From contig NZ_QLLR01000001.1 in assembly GCF_003259615.1 (NCBI RefSeq), forward strand, positions 422,782-486,781: 64,000 bases of DNA. The letters are read 5' to 3'. The translations under genes were made by a program, and so were the position numbers. This stretch comes from Pedobacter cryoconitis. GTDB taxonomy: Bacteria > Bacteroidota > Bacteroidia > Sphingobacteriales > Sphingobacteriaceae. The notes beneath the pieces were generated by a model, which made no database searches, had not been told where the DNA came from, and saw nothing but the letters and a program-made list of their open reading frames with translations. Of the stretch, positions 8,152-17,687 are shown piece by piece; position 1 is the stretch's first letter, and each line of letters starts with the position of its first letter.

Positions 8152-10392
8152 TTATGATTTGGGAACCGTAATATTTGGTACCCAATCCCATGCTGGCGGC
8201 TCAACACCTAATAAATATTTGACAAAAAAGTCTCTTCGCTTATGTTCACCGTAATCTCCCCCTAAGGAATGTCCCATTCCAGGAACCATTAAGAAATCAA
8301 AATTTTTATTGGCTTTGATTAATTTATCGACAACCTGCATAGTAGAAGACGGATCAACATTTTCATCCAGTTCTCCAAGAATCAACAATAATTTTCCTTT
8401 CAGATTGGCTGCATGTTCTACATTTGAGGATTCGGCGTATTGCGGACCAACCGGATAGCCCATCCATTGCTCATTCCACCAAAGTTTATCCATCCGGTTA
8501 TCATGACAGCCTGAGGATGACACAGCGACTTTATAAAATTCAGGATGAAAAAGCAGTGCTCCCATAGCACTTTGCCCGCCGGCAGAGCTGCCGAATATCC
8601 CGACCCTGCTGGTATCCATATAAGCATACTTTTTCGCCGCAGCCCTGATAAAAGCGATACGATCGGGGAAACCTCCATCTTTAAGATTCTTCCAGCATAC
8701 ATCATGAAATTTTTTAGAACGGTTAGCAGTGCCCATTCCATCACACTGTACCACTATAAAGCCTAATTCTGCAAGCTCATGCAATCCGGGTATATTGTCA
8801 GCTGCAAAGTTCTTAGGCACAAAAGAATCATGCGGACCGGCATAAATATATTCTATAACAGGATATTTTTTAGAAGGATTAAAACTTCGTGGCCGGATAA
8901 TCAGACCCCATATATCTGTTTCACTATCCCGCCCTTTTGCACTAAAAACCTCGGGAAATGTCCAGCCTGTCTTTAACAGCGCACTAATATCAGCCTTCTC
9001 CAATTCCCTGATAACGCTACCCGTTTTAACAACTCTCAGTACTGTAGTTGCAGGTTCATCAATTCTTGAATAGACATCAATGAACATGGAATAATCAGCG
9101 TTAAATGTGGCAGAATGATTCCCATTTTCCCAGGTTAATTTCTTTAAACCTGTACCATCCAGATTGATTTGGTAATACTGGATAAAGTAAGGGTCTTGTC
9201 CTTTTTCCATTCCACTTCCTTCAAAAATTATATTTCGCTCCTTTTCATTGACCCGAACTACCCTTCTCATTACCCATTTGCCTTTGGTAATCTGGTTCTT
9301 CAATTTTCCGTGCTCATCAAATAAGTATAAATGATTCCATCCGTCTCTTTCAGATGCCCAAATCATTTCTTTGCCATCAGCAAGATCATACCGGTATTTT
9401 TTGCGGCTATAGTTGAAAAACGTATTACTTTCCTCGTTGATCAGTACCTTGGTTTCTCCAGTTTTGCTAACTTCCATCACGTTATATTTTTGATGCCCCC
9501 TTTTATTGTATTCGTAGGTGAAAGCCCGGCTATCACTACGCCATACAGGTTCTGTTAAGCTAAACTGTTCAGTAATCATAGAATTATTAACAGGGATTTG
9601 CTTTTTAGAGTCAACAAGAAACAAACATGGCGTATACTGATCAATTGTATCGCCCGGCTTTGGATAAACTCTCTGCCGTAATTTAGGTTGTATTTGATCT
9701 GCTGGTGAAGATTCTATAAGATAAATCAACCTTGGTTTAGTGGTTTTGACCTTGTAGGCTGCAATCTTTTTTGAATCAGGGGACCAGGCCATATAAGGAG
9801 AATAAGAGTTTTCTTCCACCCCATCTGTACTCAATTGATATTCCCTGGTTTGGTCGTCAACCGGACTGATATATAGATTGAATTCTTTGATATAACTCAT
9901 CCATTGCTGATCAGGAGATTTAGTTCTCCCGGAATCGGTGTGTTGCGGGACATCAGGATTCTGGCTAAAAGTATAATTATCCAGCTTACAAATCCAGGAA
10001 GCTCTTTTATAAGTGAAACGAAGTTCCTTTCCATTACTGCTCATGATAATAGGTCTTGTGATTGGCAGATCTGCAGCATTAATTTTATATTTTGACAGTA
10101 CAGAAAGTGCCACAGCAAATCTTTCCCTGTCAAATGCCGGACTTTTATGCTCCTGTTTTGTATCAATCAATAGAAATTCAACTCCCTGCGGCGTTCTTCT
10201 GGAATAGAAGAATTTTTGCAATTGAGATAACCACTGAATATTTTCAGCAGTATAGTATGTTTTTTTCTGCATCAGCCCGTTTAAAGCTTCGGCATTCTGA
10301 TAGTCAATTAATTTACCCTGTGCATCAGCCGCATGAATATTTATAAAAATTAATAGTGCAAATAATAGTAAATACTTAAATCTCATTTTCAA
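8152..10392 (-). CDS. S9 family prolyl oligopeptidase (dipeptidyl peptidase IV-like), exported
   Basis: The 746-residue protein has a signal peptide (MKMRFKYLLLFALLIF, cleaved near HAADAQ), an N-terminal beta-propeller (DPPIV_N; SPDQQWMSY, WSPDSKKIAAYK) and a C-terminal alpha/beta hydrolase. The nucleophile is Ser603 in GIFGSSAGG, acid Asp about 676 in GELDENVDP, and His708 in PGMGHSLGG. DPP4 enzymes usually have GWSYGG at the nucleophile elbow. Here it is GSSAGG, so the bulky residues around Ser are replaced by small ones. It would release dipeptides from peptides in the periplasm. It is probably a single gene. Confidence 0.9.
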   Translation of the reverse strand: MKMRFKYLLLFALLIFINIHAADAQGKLIDYQNAEALNGLMQKKTYYTAENIQWLSQLQKFFYSRRTPQGVEFLLIDTKQEHKSPAFDRERFAVALSVLSKYKINAADLPITRPIIMSSNGKELRFTYKRASWICKLDNYTFSQNPDVPQHTDSGRTKSPDQQWMSYIKEFNLYISPVDDQTREYQLSTDGVEENSYSPYMAWSPDSKKIAAYKVKTTKPRLIYLIESSPADQIQPKLRQRVYPKPGDTIDQYTPCLFLVDSKKQIPVNNSMITEQFSLTEPVWRSDSRAFTYEYNKRGHQKYNVMEVSKTGETKVLINEESNTFFNYSRKKYRYDLADGKEMIWASERDGWNHLYLFDEHGKLKNQITKGKWVMRRVVRVNEKERNIIFEGSGMEKGQDPYFIQYYQINLDGTGLKKLTWENGNHSATFNADYSMFIDVYSRIDEPATTVLRVVKTGSVIRELEKADISALLKTGWTFPEVFSAKGRDSETDIWGLIIRPRSFNPSKKYPVIEYIYAGPHDSFVPKNFAADNIPGLHELAELGFIVVQCDGMGTANRSKKFHDVCWKNLKDGGFPDRIAFIRAAAKKYAYMDTSRVGIFGSSAGGQSAMGALLFHPEFYKVAVSSSGCHDNRMDKLWWNEQWMGYPVGPQYAESSNVEHAANLKGKLLLILGELDENVDPSSTMQVVDKLIKANKNFDFLMVPGMGHSLGGDYGEHKRRDFFVKYLLGVEPPAWDWVPNITVPKS

Positions 10393-10479
10393 AAATTAGC
10401 TTGGTTAATTGTATAACTAAATTTATAGTTTATTTATCAATGAATATTAATTTTACAATTTTAATTCTTCATTACAGGC

Positions 10480-11409
10480 TTAATTTTTCAGAAACCATTC
10501 GGCGGTAGCTTTCACTGCATCTTCGTAAGATGTTGGTGTAAAGTTGAAAGCTTTTTCAAATTTGTCCGAGCTGAATTGAAAAGGAAATTCGTCCTGGTAA
10601 TTCATTTCGTATGCCTCTTTCATGAAAGGGTTGAAAAAGCCGATGATTTTTAACAACCATTTGGGCAGAACAGTTACCCGGTCAGAACTATTCATATACT
10701 TTGCTGCCAGCTTAATAAACTGCCTTCCGGTAAGCGGGCTTGCTGAGGGCAAATGCCAGACCTGCCCGAAAGATTTGTCATGGCTTGCAAGGATATAAAG
10801 TGCCTCAGCCGCATCAGGAGTATAGTTATAAGAACGTGGTACATCTGCGTTTATCGGCCATTGAGCAGTTTTTCCTTTTTTCATATTGTTAAAAACCAGT
10901 ATACCCGCAGCACTTTTGTCTGTAACCCCAGGACCGTAAAAATCTACAGCTCTGGCTATAGCAGCCTTAATTGTTCCGGCAGCCATTTCCTGCAATAACA
11001 TACGGGCAATTTCAACACGTACCCTTCCCTTTTTACTAGAAGGAAAATAGGGCGAATTTTCGGTGATGGCTCCGTTTACCCTGCCATACATATATACATT
11101 ATCAAAAAAGATCAGTTTAGCTCCTGTAGCTATGCAGGCATCAATAACGTTGCGCATAATCACTGGCCATTCCTTTTTCCATATTTCAGCATTGTATGTG
11201 ATACCAACAATCAGGTAAACTACTTCTGAACCCGTTACAGCTTTCAGTACCTGATCATAATTGAGCATATTGGCAGCTACAGCTTCTGTACCTTCAATTT
11301 GCCGTGGTGTTCTGGATACCAGCCTGATATTCAATTGGTGTGATTTTAAAACTGGTATCAGTTCTGTAGCGATGGTACCAGTGGCACCTAAAATGGTATG
11401 TAATTTCAT
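10480..11409 (-). CDS. NAD-dependent epimerase/dehydratase (atypical/extended SDR)
   Basis: This 309-residue protein has an N-terminal Rossmann fold, with ILGATGTIATELIPVL as nucleotide loop. YMYGRVNG carries the catalytic-type Tyr, although the Lys of a classical YxxxK is not at the usual spacing. The C-terminal part (PLTGRQFIKLAAKYMN, LPKWLLKIIGFF) matches sugar-nucleotide and NAD-dependent epimerase relatives that are often annotated broadly. The substrate is not readable from the sequence. It follows the S9 peptidase on the same strand (87 bases), but a shared transcript is unproven. Confidence 0.8.
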   Translation of the reverse strand: MKLHTILGATGTIATELIPVLKSHQLNIRLVSRTPRQIEGTEAVAANMLNYDQVLKAVTGSEVVYLIVGITYNAEIWKKEWPVIMRNVIDACIATGAKLIFFDNVYMYGRVNGAITENSPYFPSSKKGRVRVEIARMLLQEMAAGTIKAAIARAVDFYGPGVTDKSAAGILVFNNMKKGKTAQWPINADVPRSYNYTPDAAEALYILASHDKSFGQVWHLPSASPLTGRQFIKLAAKYMNSSDRVTVLPKWLLKIIGFFNPFMKEAYEMNYQDEFPFQFSSDKFEKAFNFTPTSYEDAVKATAEWFLKN

Positions 11410-11530
11410 GGCTTTATTTTTTATTTGTTAACCAAAATTACAACAGCCTGAACGGCAAAAATTGTAAGAAAACGAGAGCCTCAGGAAATGAGCTTCAGAA
11501 TGACCATCTTTATCTCCATATCGTATCTAC

Positions 11531-12190
11531 ATGCAGACTACCAACGAAAGCTATCTGAATCAAATCAAAACCGCCAAACGCAATTACTATATTTTTGCGG
11601 CAGTTACATTACTGATTCCAGCACTAACCTTAGCTTTTCTTGCCAATCGCATCCTAAGCCTGGATAAGTCGCTGATTAAAATTGAAGCGACTATGGCTTC
11701 TTTCAACGTGGGAACTGCTGGTAAAGGCAGACCACGATATTATTTTAAGGTGGCTGAGTATCCCGCAACCTTCAGCCGGGCCTATCATGGCCTGTTTAAA
11801 TCTTCACCAAAAGATCGCATCAAGGCTATTTACGGTCATATGCCTATATTTACGAATGCAGATACTACCAGCGTTCCAGTAAGCTTTTATATTACTGCTG
11901 AAGATCGTGTCAGGCTTAATTCGGCCAAAGAAGAAATTACCTGGTATTATTTGTCATCAGGAAATATAGCAAATCAGGAAAAAAATGGGTTTTACTGGGA
12001 CTTATATTTAAACGTTTCTCAGCAGTTCTCCTTTTTTATCCTGGCAACTGTGGCGTGTTTATTGACTATGTTAACAGCTATTATTACGCTTTACTGGTCC
12101 GCCCGGTTTTTAGTGGTAAGTTCAAAATCAATCCATTTTACCATAGTAGCTGTACTGATCCTAGCCGGCTATTTGTTTATCTCGCTTTAA
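11531..12190 (+). CDS. Hypothetical membrane protein
   Basis: The 219-residue product has one transmembrane segment near residues 18-40 (YYIFAAVTLLIPALTLAFLA), a soluble region of about 120 residues, and two more segments at the C terminus (FFILATVACLLTMLTAIITL and FTIVAVLILAGYLFISL). The soluble region contains KGRPRYYFKVAEYPATFSRA, with no motif I recognise. Its hydrophobic ends and middle domain suggest an inner-membrane protein with an extracytoplasmic loop. It converges with the DUF808 gene 7 bases away. Confidence 0.7.
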   Translation: MQTTNESYLNQIKTAKRNYYIFAAVTLLIPALTLAFLANRILSLDKSLIKIEATMASFNVGTAGKGRPRYYFKVAEYPATFSRAYHGLFKSSPKDRIKAIYGHMPIFTNADTTSVPVSFYITAEDRVRLNSAKEEITWYYLSSGNIANQEKNGFYWDLYLNVSQQFSFFILATVACLLTMLTAIITLYWSARFLVVSSKSIHFTIVAVLILAGYLFISL

Positions 12191-12197
12191 GTCAATA

Positions 12198-13061
12198 TCA
12201 TTTCACCAGTGAAACTATCTTTTTGCCAGCTATTGTAATCATAACCACTATCAATCCAGCCACTAACCCAATAGTAAATTCCTTAATGATAGCTGATACC
12301 TGCGGAAGTAAATGGTGCAGATATTCAATATTATGAACAAAAATACCACCCGAAACCAAGATCAAAGCTACTGTTCCTACTACACCGAGAATCCTGATAA
12401 TTATAGGGAGCGATTTAACCAGTAAATGTCCCAGACCTGCAAAGAAACCTTTTTCATTGGAACGTTTGATCAATTTGTAGCCAACATCATCCATTCTTAC
12501 AATCATTGCAACTATACCATAAACACCAATTGTTGCCAATAATGCAACAATTGAAACCGTCAGGATCTGTATCATTATACTTTCTTCTAAAACAGTTCCC
12601 AATGCAATAATTACAATCTCTACAGATAGAATAAAATCAGTTGTTACAGCAGATCTGATCTTTGCTTTTTCCGGATTATTATCCTCCTGTTTAACCTTAG
12701 CAGGTGTTTCATGCGCTACCTCTGAGCGATGGAAAAAATATTCTATGATCTTCTCAACGCCCTCATATGCCAGATAAAATCCTCCCAAAACCAGGATAAC
12801 TTTAATAGCCACCGGAAAAAATGCGTTTAGCAATAATGCGATGGGAACAATGATCAGCTTGTTCACCAAAGATCCTTTAGTGATTGACCAAAGTACAGGT
12901 AACTCTCGTGAAGACAAAAAACCAGTAGCTTTTTCTGCGTTCACAGCCAGATCATCGCCTAAAATACCAGCAGTTTTTCTGGCCGCTAATTTAGCCGTTA
13001 CCGCAACATCATCCATTAAAGACGCTATATCATCCAAAATCGCAAAAAAACCTGAGGCCAT
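12198..13061 (-). CDS. DUF808 family (YedI-like) membrane protein
   Basis: This 287-residue protein opens with MASGFFAILDDIASLMDDVA, then KTAGILGDDLAVNAEKATGF, both diagnostic of the DUF808/YedI family. Several hydrophobic segments follow (KVILVLGGFYLAYEGVEKI, FILSVEIVIIALGTVLE, LLATIGVYGIVAMIVRM). Family length is about 280-310 residues, so it is complete. It is an integral inner-membrane protein of unknown function, and some annotations mention a possible tellurite/ion role without proof. It converges with the upstream membrane protein gene. Confidence 0.88.
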   Translation of the reverse strand: MASGFFAILDDIASLMDDVAVTAKLAARKTAGILGDDLAVNAEKATGFLSSRELPVLWSITKGSLVNKLIIVPIALLLNAFFPVAIKVILVLGGFYLAYEGVEKIIEYFFHRSEVAHETPAKVKQEDNNPEKAKIRSAVTTDFILSVEIVIIALGTVLEESIMIQILTVSIVALLATIGVYGIVAMIVRMDDVGYKLIKRSNEKGFFAGLGHLLVKSLPIIIRILGVVGTVALILVSGGIFVHNIEYLHHLLPQVSAIIKEFTIGLVAGLIVVMITIAGKKIVSLVK

Positions 13062-13223
13062 ATTTATTTCATTTACAGGAACGCAAAATATAAATACGAT
13101 TTCGAATAACCATAAAAATAAATCAGTCCGTTCATTTTTAAATGCTCACAGCACATTTTCACAACCAGCTTTCAGGAAGCAGTTCTGATCCGGTGTGCTA
13201 CTCACGAACAAGAATACACTGCA

Positions 13224-13379
13224 GATCAAATCAGAACGCAATACAGCCTCTCCAAAACAGTACGGATAACGACAAGTCGATACGGTGTTACAACTGCCCG
13301 TCCAATCGAAGTCCATCATACCAGAAACGAGTATTCCAATCACTTCATTAGTTTCCTTACTAAATACCGGAGAACCATT
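13224..13379 (-). pseudogene. Remnant of a trypsin-like serine protease C-terminal region
   Basis: In the 398-base gap between the DUF808 gene and the AraC gene, one minus-strand frame encodes NGSPVFSKETNEVIGILVSG, followed within 20 residues by DFDWTGSCN and a Cys-rich stretch ending FGEAVLRSDLI. This pattern matches the end of secreted trypsin-like peptidases: GNSGSPVF, then EVIGILVRG, then GSCN...C...GEDVTR. The nucleophile-bearing start of GNSGSP is lost and no catalytic His/Asp part is present. It is best read as a leftover fragment. The rest of the gap shows no gene. Confidence 0.45.
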
Positions 13380-13459
13380 AAAAATAAGCGTTGAAATACA
13401 ATATTGTCCCTTTCCTTTGTGCCGCTGTTCAATCCATTCCAAATATGTTATATTTGAAC

Positions 13460-14278
13460 ATGCAGCACCAAGAATTTGAACCTCCTGAAGAGCTACGGGA
13501 TACTATAAAATGCTTTTGGTATAACAGAAGAGACTCTGGAGAACAAGAATCGGGTTTTGAAGTACTCCCTGATGGTTATGCTGAAATTATCTTTCATTTC
13601 GGAAGCGGCTGCAGCATTGCTAAACATGGAGAATTGCAAACGTTGCAATCACCGTTTATCATAGGGCTGCTCAATCAGCCAGTTATTTTTCACACCAAAA
13701 GCCGTTTTGAAATTATTGCCATAAGATGCTTTCCCTGGACCGTGTTTGATTTGCTCGGACTACCTTCGGGTAAAGACGGCGTACGGCTTTTCGAACACCC
13801 TATCGCACAACTCCAATCCACATTGAACAAATGGGTTAAAGCTGGCAAAATAGAGGAAGCGGTGGCTCATGTAAAACAATTCTTTCTGGATGCACGATCA
13901 CGCATCCCTACTGATAGTATGCTATTTAAAGCGGGAATTGCAATGAGAGCAGCAAACGGCACTTTACCAGTAAGCCAGGTCGCAGCTGCTGCTCATGCTA
14001 CGGTTCGTACACTGGAAAGGAACTTCAAGCAATCTTCCGGTTACACAGTTAAAGATGTATCTGCCCTGATTCGCTTTGAGCAGGTACGAAACCAATTATG
14101 GCATTATCCAGCTACTAATCTCGCTGGTTTAGCTCATGAACTGGGTTATACCGATCAATCTCATCTAAGCAGAGAATTTAAGCGTTACAGTGGAACAACG
14201 CCAGCAGCTTTTGCACGAAAAACGAAGCAAGCAAAGCAGGCTGTGAGTAATGATTTTGTCGCATTTGTACAAGCCTGA
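13460..14278 (+). CDS. AraC-family transcriptional regulator
   Basis: The 272-residue protein begins at MQHQEFEPPEELRDTIKCFW, the start of the DUF6597-type N-terminal domain of AraC regulators (DGYAEIIFHFG follows at about 40). An earlier ATG at 13391 would add 23 residues that do not belong to the family. The C terminus has two HTH motifs: SQVAAAAHATVRTLERNFKQ and LAGLAHELGYTDQSHLSREF, then RYSGTTPAAF. It lies 40 bases upstream of an FAD monooxygenase gene in the same direction, so the two probably form one unit and the regulator may control it. Confidence 0.9.
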   Translation: MQHQEFEPPEELRDTIKCFWYNRRDSGEQESGFEVLPDGYAEIIFHFGSGCSIAKHGELQTLQSPFIIGLLNQPVIFHTKSRFEIIAIRCFPWTVFDLLGLPSGKDGVRLFEHPIAQLQSTLNKWVKAGKIEEAVAHVKQFFLDARSRIPTDSMLFKAGIAMRAANGTLPVSQVAAAAHATVRTLERNFKQSSGYTVKDVSALIRFEQVRNQLWHYPATNLAGLAHELGYTDQSHLSREFKRYSGTTPAAFARKTKQAKQAVSNDFVAFVQA

Positions 14279-14318
14279 TACAAGTGCATTCCAGAATTTT
14301 GTATCACAATCATTTGAT

Positions 14319-15887
14319 ATGAAAACTATACTCGAAAGCAATAAATCCGCACCGCAATATGCTATTTACGACGTAATCATTTCTGGTGCAGGGCCAGTTG
14401 GCCTGTTCCTCGCCTGTGAACTGGCCCTGGCTAAATGCTCAGTCCTGATCCTTGAAAAGACAGAGCACCCCGATTCACCTTTAAAGCAGCTTCCTTTTGG
14501 TATCCGCGGACTGTCAGCACCTACTATTGAATCGCTTTATCGCCGTAATTTACTTCAGGAACTTGAATTATATAAACACATTAAAAATCCGCATAAAACC
14601 TCAGCTCCTGTACAAGGCCCACGCCGTCAGGGAGGCCACTTTGCCGGCATTCCATTTCTTGATGGCAATATTGACACTTCGCAGTGGAAATATCGCCTGG
14701 CAAGCGCTACTGACACTAGTTTAATTTCTGAAATGCAGGAGCTTGAAAACGTTCTGAACCGCCGCGCGGAATCCCTGGGCGTAGAAATCAGGCGCGGGCT
14801 GGCCATTACTGGCTTTCATCAAACTGCAAATGAAGTAACTGTTCAGTCAGGTGAACAATCTTTCCAGTGCAGATGGCTGGTAGGTTGCGATGGAAGCCGC
14901 AGTGTGGTTCGCAAGGCAGGTGGTTTTGAATTCGCCGGTACAGAGCCGGAATTTACAGGTTATACCACTCAGATTGACATTGCTGATCCAGAGAAGCTAA
15001 GCCCTGGCAGAAATGTGACCTCACTAGGCATGTACATGCAATCCCAGCCAGGTTATGTATTAATTCAGGATTTTGATGCCGGGGCATTTCATCATTCACA
15101 AAAGCCGGTCACTCTCGAACACGTGCAAGAGGTACTACGCCGCGTTTCGAACACAGACGTGACTATCAACGCCCTGCACATGGCAACCACATGGACTGAC
15201 CGGGCCCGGCAGGCTACAACTTACCGCAACGGACGGGTGCTTTTAGCTGGCGATGCCGCACACATTCATTCACCTCTGGGAGGACAGGGGCTTAACCTGG
15301 GCCTTGGCGACGCGATGAACCTTGGCTGGAAGCTCGCTGCAACCATTCAAAACAAAGCGCCGGAAGGCTTGCTGGATAGTTATTATACCGAAAGGCACCC
15401 AATCGGTGCACAAGTTCTGGATTGGTCACGTGCACAGGTTGCCATCATGAATCCAAGCCCACAAGCGCGTGCGCTGCAGGCGATTATCCGCGACCTGATG
15501 GATACGCGCGATGGTGCTACTTATTTTGCAGGGCGGGTCTGGGGTCTTTCCACACATTACGATCTCGGTAGCGATCATCCGCTAACAGGCTACAGCGTTC
15601 CCAACTTTGAATTCGAAGACGGTACAACAATTGGCGGATTAATGCACGATGGGCAAGGGATACTTCTTGATTTTAAAAAGAATACTTCACTGCAAACTTT
15701 AGCAGGTAAATATAGTGACCGGATCAAGTACATTTCAGCTGGCGCAAAAGACCAGTTAGCTTTAAGCGCGGTATTGATACGTCCTGACGGGATTATCGCC
15801 TGGGTAGCTGACAACGACCCCGATTACAGCGAATTCCAAAAAGCTGCCGGATGCTGGTTTATTTCTGATTCAGGAATTCAACATTAA
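14319..15887 (+). CDS. FAD-dependent aromatic monooxygenase (phenol hydroxylase-like)
   Basis: This 522-residue flavoprotein starts at MKTILESNKSAPQYAIYDVI. The longer frame from 14250 overlaps the regulator gene and is unlikely. It has the FAD dinucleotide loop VIISGAGPVGLFLACELALA, the DG motif GCDGSRSVVRKAGG and the GD motif GRVLLAGDAAHIHSPLGGQG, followed by LNLGLGDAMNLGWKLA. A C-terminal thioredoxin-like domain is present (about residues 400-520), as in PheA/TfdB and polyketide hydroxylases. It probably hydroxylates an aromatic or polyketide substrate with NAD(P)H. Base usage is visibly more G+C-rich than neighbouring genes, suggesting a different history. Confidence 0.9.
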   Translation: MKTILESNKSAPQYAIYDVIISGAGPVGLFLACELALAKCSVLILEKTEHPDSPLKQLPFGIRGLSAPTIESLYRRNLLQELELYKHIKNPHKTSAPVQGPRRQGGHFAGIPFLDGNIDTSQWKYRLASATDTSLISEMQELENVLNRRAESLGVEIRRGLAITGFHQTANEVTVQSGEQSFQCRWLVGCDGSRSVVRKAGGFEFAGTEPEFTGYTTQIDIADPEKLSPGRNVTSLGMYMQSQPGYVLIQDFDAGAFHHSQKPVTLEHVQEVLRRVSNTDVTINALHMATTWTDRARQATTYRNGRVLLAGDAAHIHSPLGGQGLNLGLGDAMNLGWKLAATIQNKAPEGLLDSYYTERHPIGAQVLDWSRAQVAIMNPSPQARALQAIIRDLMDTRDGATYFAGRVWGLSTHYDLGSDHPLTGYSVPNFEFEDGTTIGGLMHDGQGILLDFKKNTSLQTLAGKYSDRIKYISAGAKDQLALSAVLIRPDGIIAWVADNDPDYSEFQKAAGCWFISDSGIQH

Positions 15888-15935
15888 CCTGCAGGTAATC
15901 AGCTCTTACAAAACACTTGTAAGCAAATAAAAAGC

Positions 15936-15969
15936 AGAAGCCGCTTTTTTGAAAAGAAAAGCGGCTTCT
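15936..15969. terminator. Bidirectional terminator
   Basis: AGAAGCCGCTTTTTT...AAAAGCGGCTTCT makes a long stem between two convergent genes, with T/A runs on both sides. It belongs to the repeated AAGCCGCTTTT terminator family of this window. Confidence 0.85.
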
Positions 15970-15996
15970 CAGGAGTATAAGAATATAATAAACTGA

Positions 15997-16686
15997 TTAC
16001 TTTTTGGTAAAATTTGAGCGTTCTGTAGCTGTCTGCACATTTACTGCCTGCCCAATAAACTTAGCCTGCATATTAAGATCTTCGTTTACCGGCAAATAAC
16101 GCTTTGTCTGCTCATCCAATGTATATTTGGTGATCAGGTCAAACTTGTCAACATTAAGGATCTTAATTTTCACTGGCTTTTCATTCTGGGTCTGTACCTG
16201 CTCTAGTTTGCAGCTTTTGAGATTAATGGTCATGAACAATCTGCAGTCTTTAATAAAGGCAGCATCCTTTGGAACAGAGGTGGCATCAGGCTTATAACTA
16301 ATGATAAGATAGTCAGCTGATTCTGATTCGACCCTATAGCTTGCATCATCGGCCTTTTCTGATGACTCTGATTTAACTTTATTTTTTCGAAAGGAACTAA
16401 TATCACCCTTAGATGGAGATTTTCCATTCACAGAGACTACCGTCCACTGTGCTTCTTTTGGAGCTGACGGGTCAAATTTAGCTATGATAACATTTGTTTT
16501 GTTTGCAGCTATTGTAGTTTGCTTGAGGTCGAAGGCGTAATCATCCGGTTCTCTGAGATTGGCCGGATTGAGGAGCCCCGCATCAATCCCGTGTTTAGAA
16601 AAGGCATCCAGTACTACCGTTTTTTGGGCGGAAACATGGAGTGTGGATACCACCAGAATAAAAAGAACCAATAATGTCTTTATCAT
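15997..16686 (-). CDS. Hypothetical exported protein
   Basis: The 229-residue product starts at MIKTLLVLFILVVSTLHVSA, a clear signal peptide, preceded by a strong GGAGAAGG ribosome-binding site. An upstream ATG at 16782 would bury this signal 32 residues inside the protein, so 16686 is preferred. The mature part has Lys/Asp-rich beta-type sequence (DAFSKHGIDAGLLNPANLRE, ADYLIISYKPDATSVPKDAA) with no motif I recognise. It probably sits in the periplasm or at the outer membrane. It lies downstream of the LytTR pair but 230 bases away. Confidence 0.75.
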   Translation of the reverse strand: MIKTLLVLFILVVSTLHVSAQKTVVLDAFSKHGIDAGLLNPANLREPDDYAFDLKQTTIAANKTNVIIAKFDPSAPKEAQWTVVSVNGKSPSKGDISSFRKNKVKSESSEKADDASYRVESESADYLIISYKPDATSVPKDAAFIKDCRLFMTINLKSCKLEQVQTQNEKPVKIKILNVDKFDLITKYTLDEQTKRYLPVNEDLNMQAKFIGQAVNVQTATERSNFTKK

Positions 16687-16916
16687 ACCACCTTCTCCTT
16701 CAAGCTTATTTTTCCCTCTATTAGCAACTTCGATTGTTCCAGTCTCTAAGTTCACCAATGTCATTGCATTTGTGTTTTTCATTTTAATACGTTATTTGTT
16801 TATGACTTAATGGCACAAAACTATAACGAACACAAGCTTCTCAATTTGGCTTTCTGAGTGAAACAGCGAAAAGGTCAGGTGAATTGCTGATAGGATATAT
16901 TGAAATGAATTTGAAA

Positions 16917-17687
16917 TTAATAATCTAACCAGGTTTTAAATAAAGGTGCTTTAGTTCTGCTAACAATAACATCCTGTTCGTCCTCATGATTTTTGATTTT
17001 GAGCTTCAGCTTACCGTTGAAAAAATTATGTACCTTTTCAATGGAATTGACATGAACAATATACTGACGGTTTACCCTAAAGAAATTTTTGGGTTCCAGT
17101 TCCTGTTCCAGAGTTTCCAGTGTCTGTGGTACTACAATTTTTTCTCCGCTAAATAAATTTGCATAGTTAATGGTCAGGTGAGCATAAAAAAAAGCAATGT
17201 CCTCTACCTTGATTTTTCTATAAGAATCCCTGTAGGGAAGAAAAAACCGGGTTCTATATTCTTTAGGCCGCATCTGATTAAGCAATTCTTCGATCAAAGG
17301 ATATTGCTGTTGAGACTGGTGTATTGAAGATTCAAATTTTGTAATGGCAGCTTCCAGCTCATCCTTTTCAATGGGCTTAAGCAGGTAATCTATACTATTG
17401 TATTTAAATGCTTTGACCGCGTATTCGTCATAAGCCGTTGTAAAAATTACCGGGCATTTAACATCTGCCAGCTCAAAGACATCGAAACTTACCCCGTCTG
17501 CCAATTGTATATCCATCAACATCAGATCAGGACTTTCATTTTTCGAAAACCAGTCCACCGCCTTTTTAACACTTGGTAAAACACCAATAATTTCAATATC
17601 AGGTCTTATTTTGAGCATAAGCCGCTGTATTCTGTCAGCATTGGGCTTCTCATCTTCCAAGATCAATATTTTCTTTATTATATTCAT
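16917..17687 (-). CDS. LytTR-family response regulator
   Basis: This 256-residue protein has a receiver at 1-120 (ILILEDE acidic pocket, phospho-acceptor Asp58 in DLMLMDIQLADG) and a LytTR DNA-binding domain at about 150-250 (YRKIKVEDIAFFYAHLTINY, FFRVNRQYIVHVNSIEKV). The stop-start overlap with the upstream kinase gene (17684-17687) shows tight coupling. This is a classic LytS/LytR pair. Its targets are not visible. Confidence 0.93.
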   Translation of the reverse strand: MNIIKKILILEDEKPNADRIQRLMLKIRPDIEIIGVLPSVKKAVDWFSKNESPDLMLMDIQLADGVSFDVFELADVKCPVIFTTAYDEYAVKAFKYNSIDYLLKPIEKDELEAAITKFESSIHQSQQQYPLIEELLNQMRPKEYRTRFFLPYRDSYRKIKVEDIAFFYAHLTINYANLFSGEKIVVPQTLETLEQELEPKNFFRVNRQYIVHVNSIEKVHNFFNGKLKLKIKNHEDEQDVIVSRTKAPLFKTWLDY

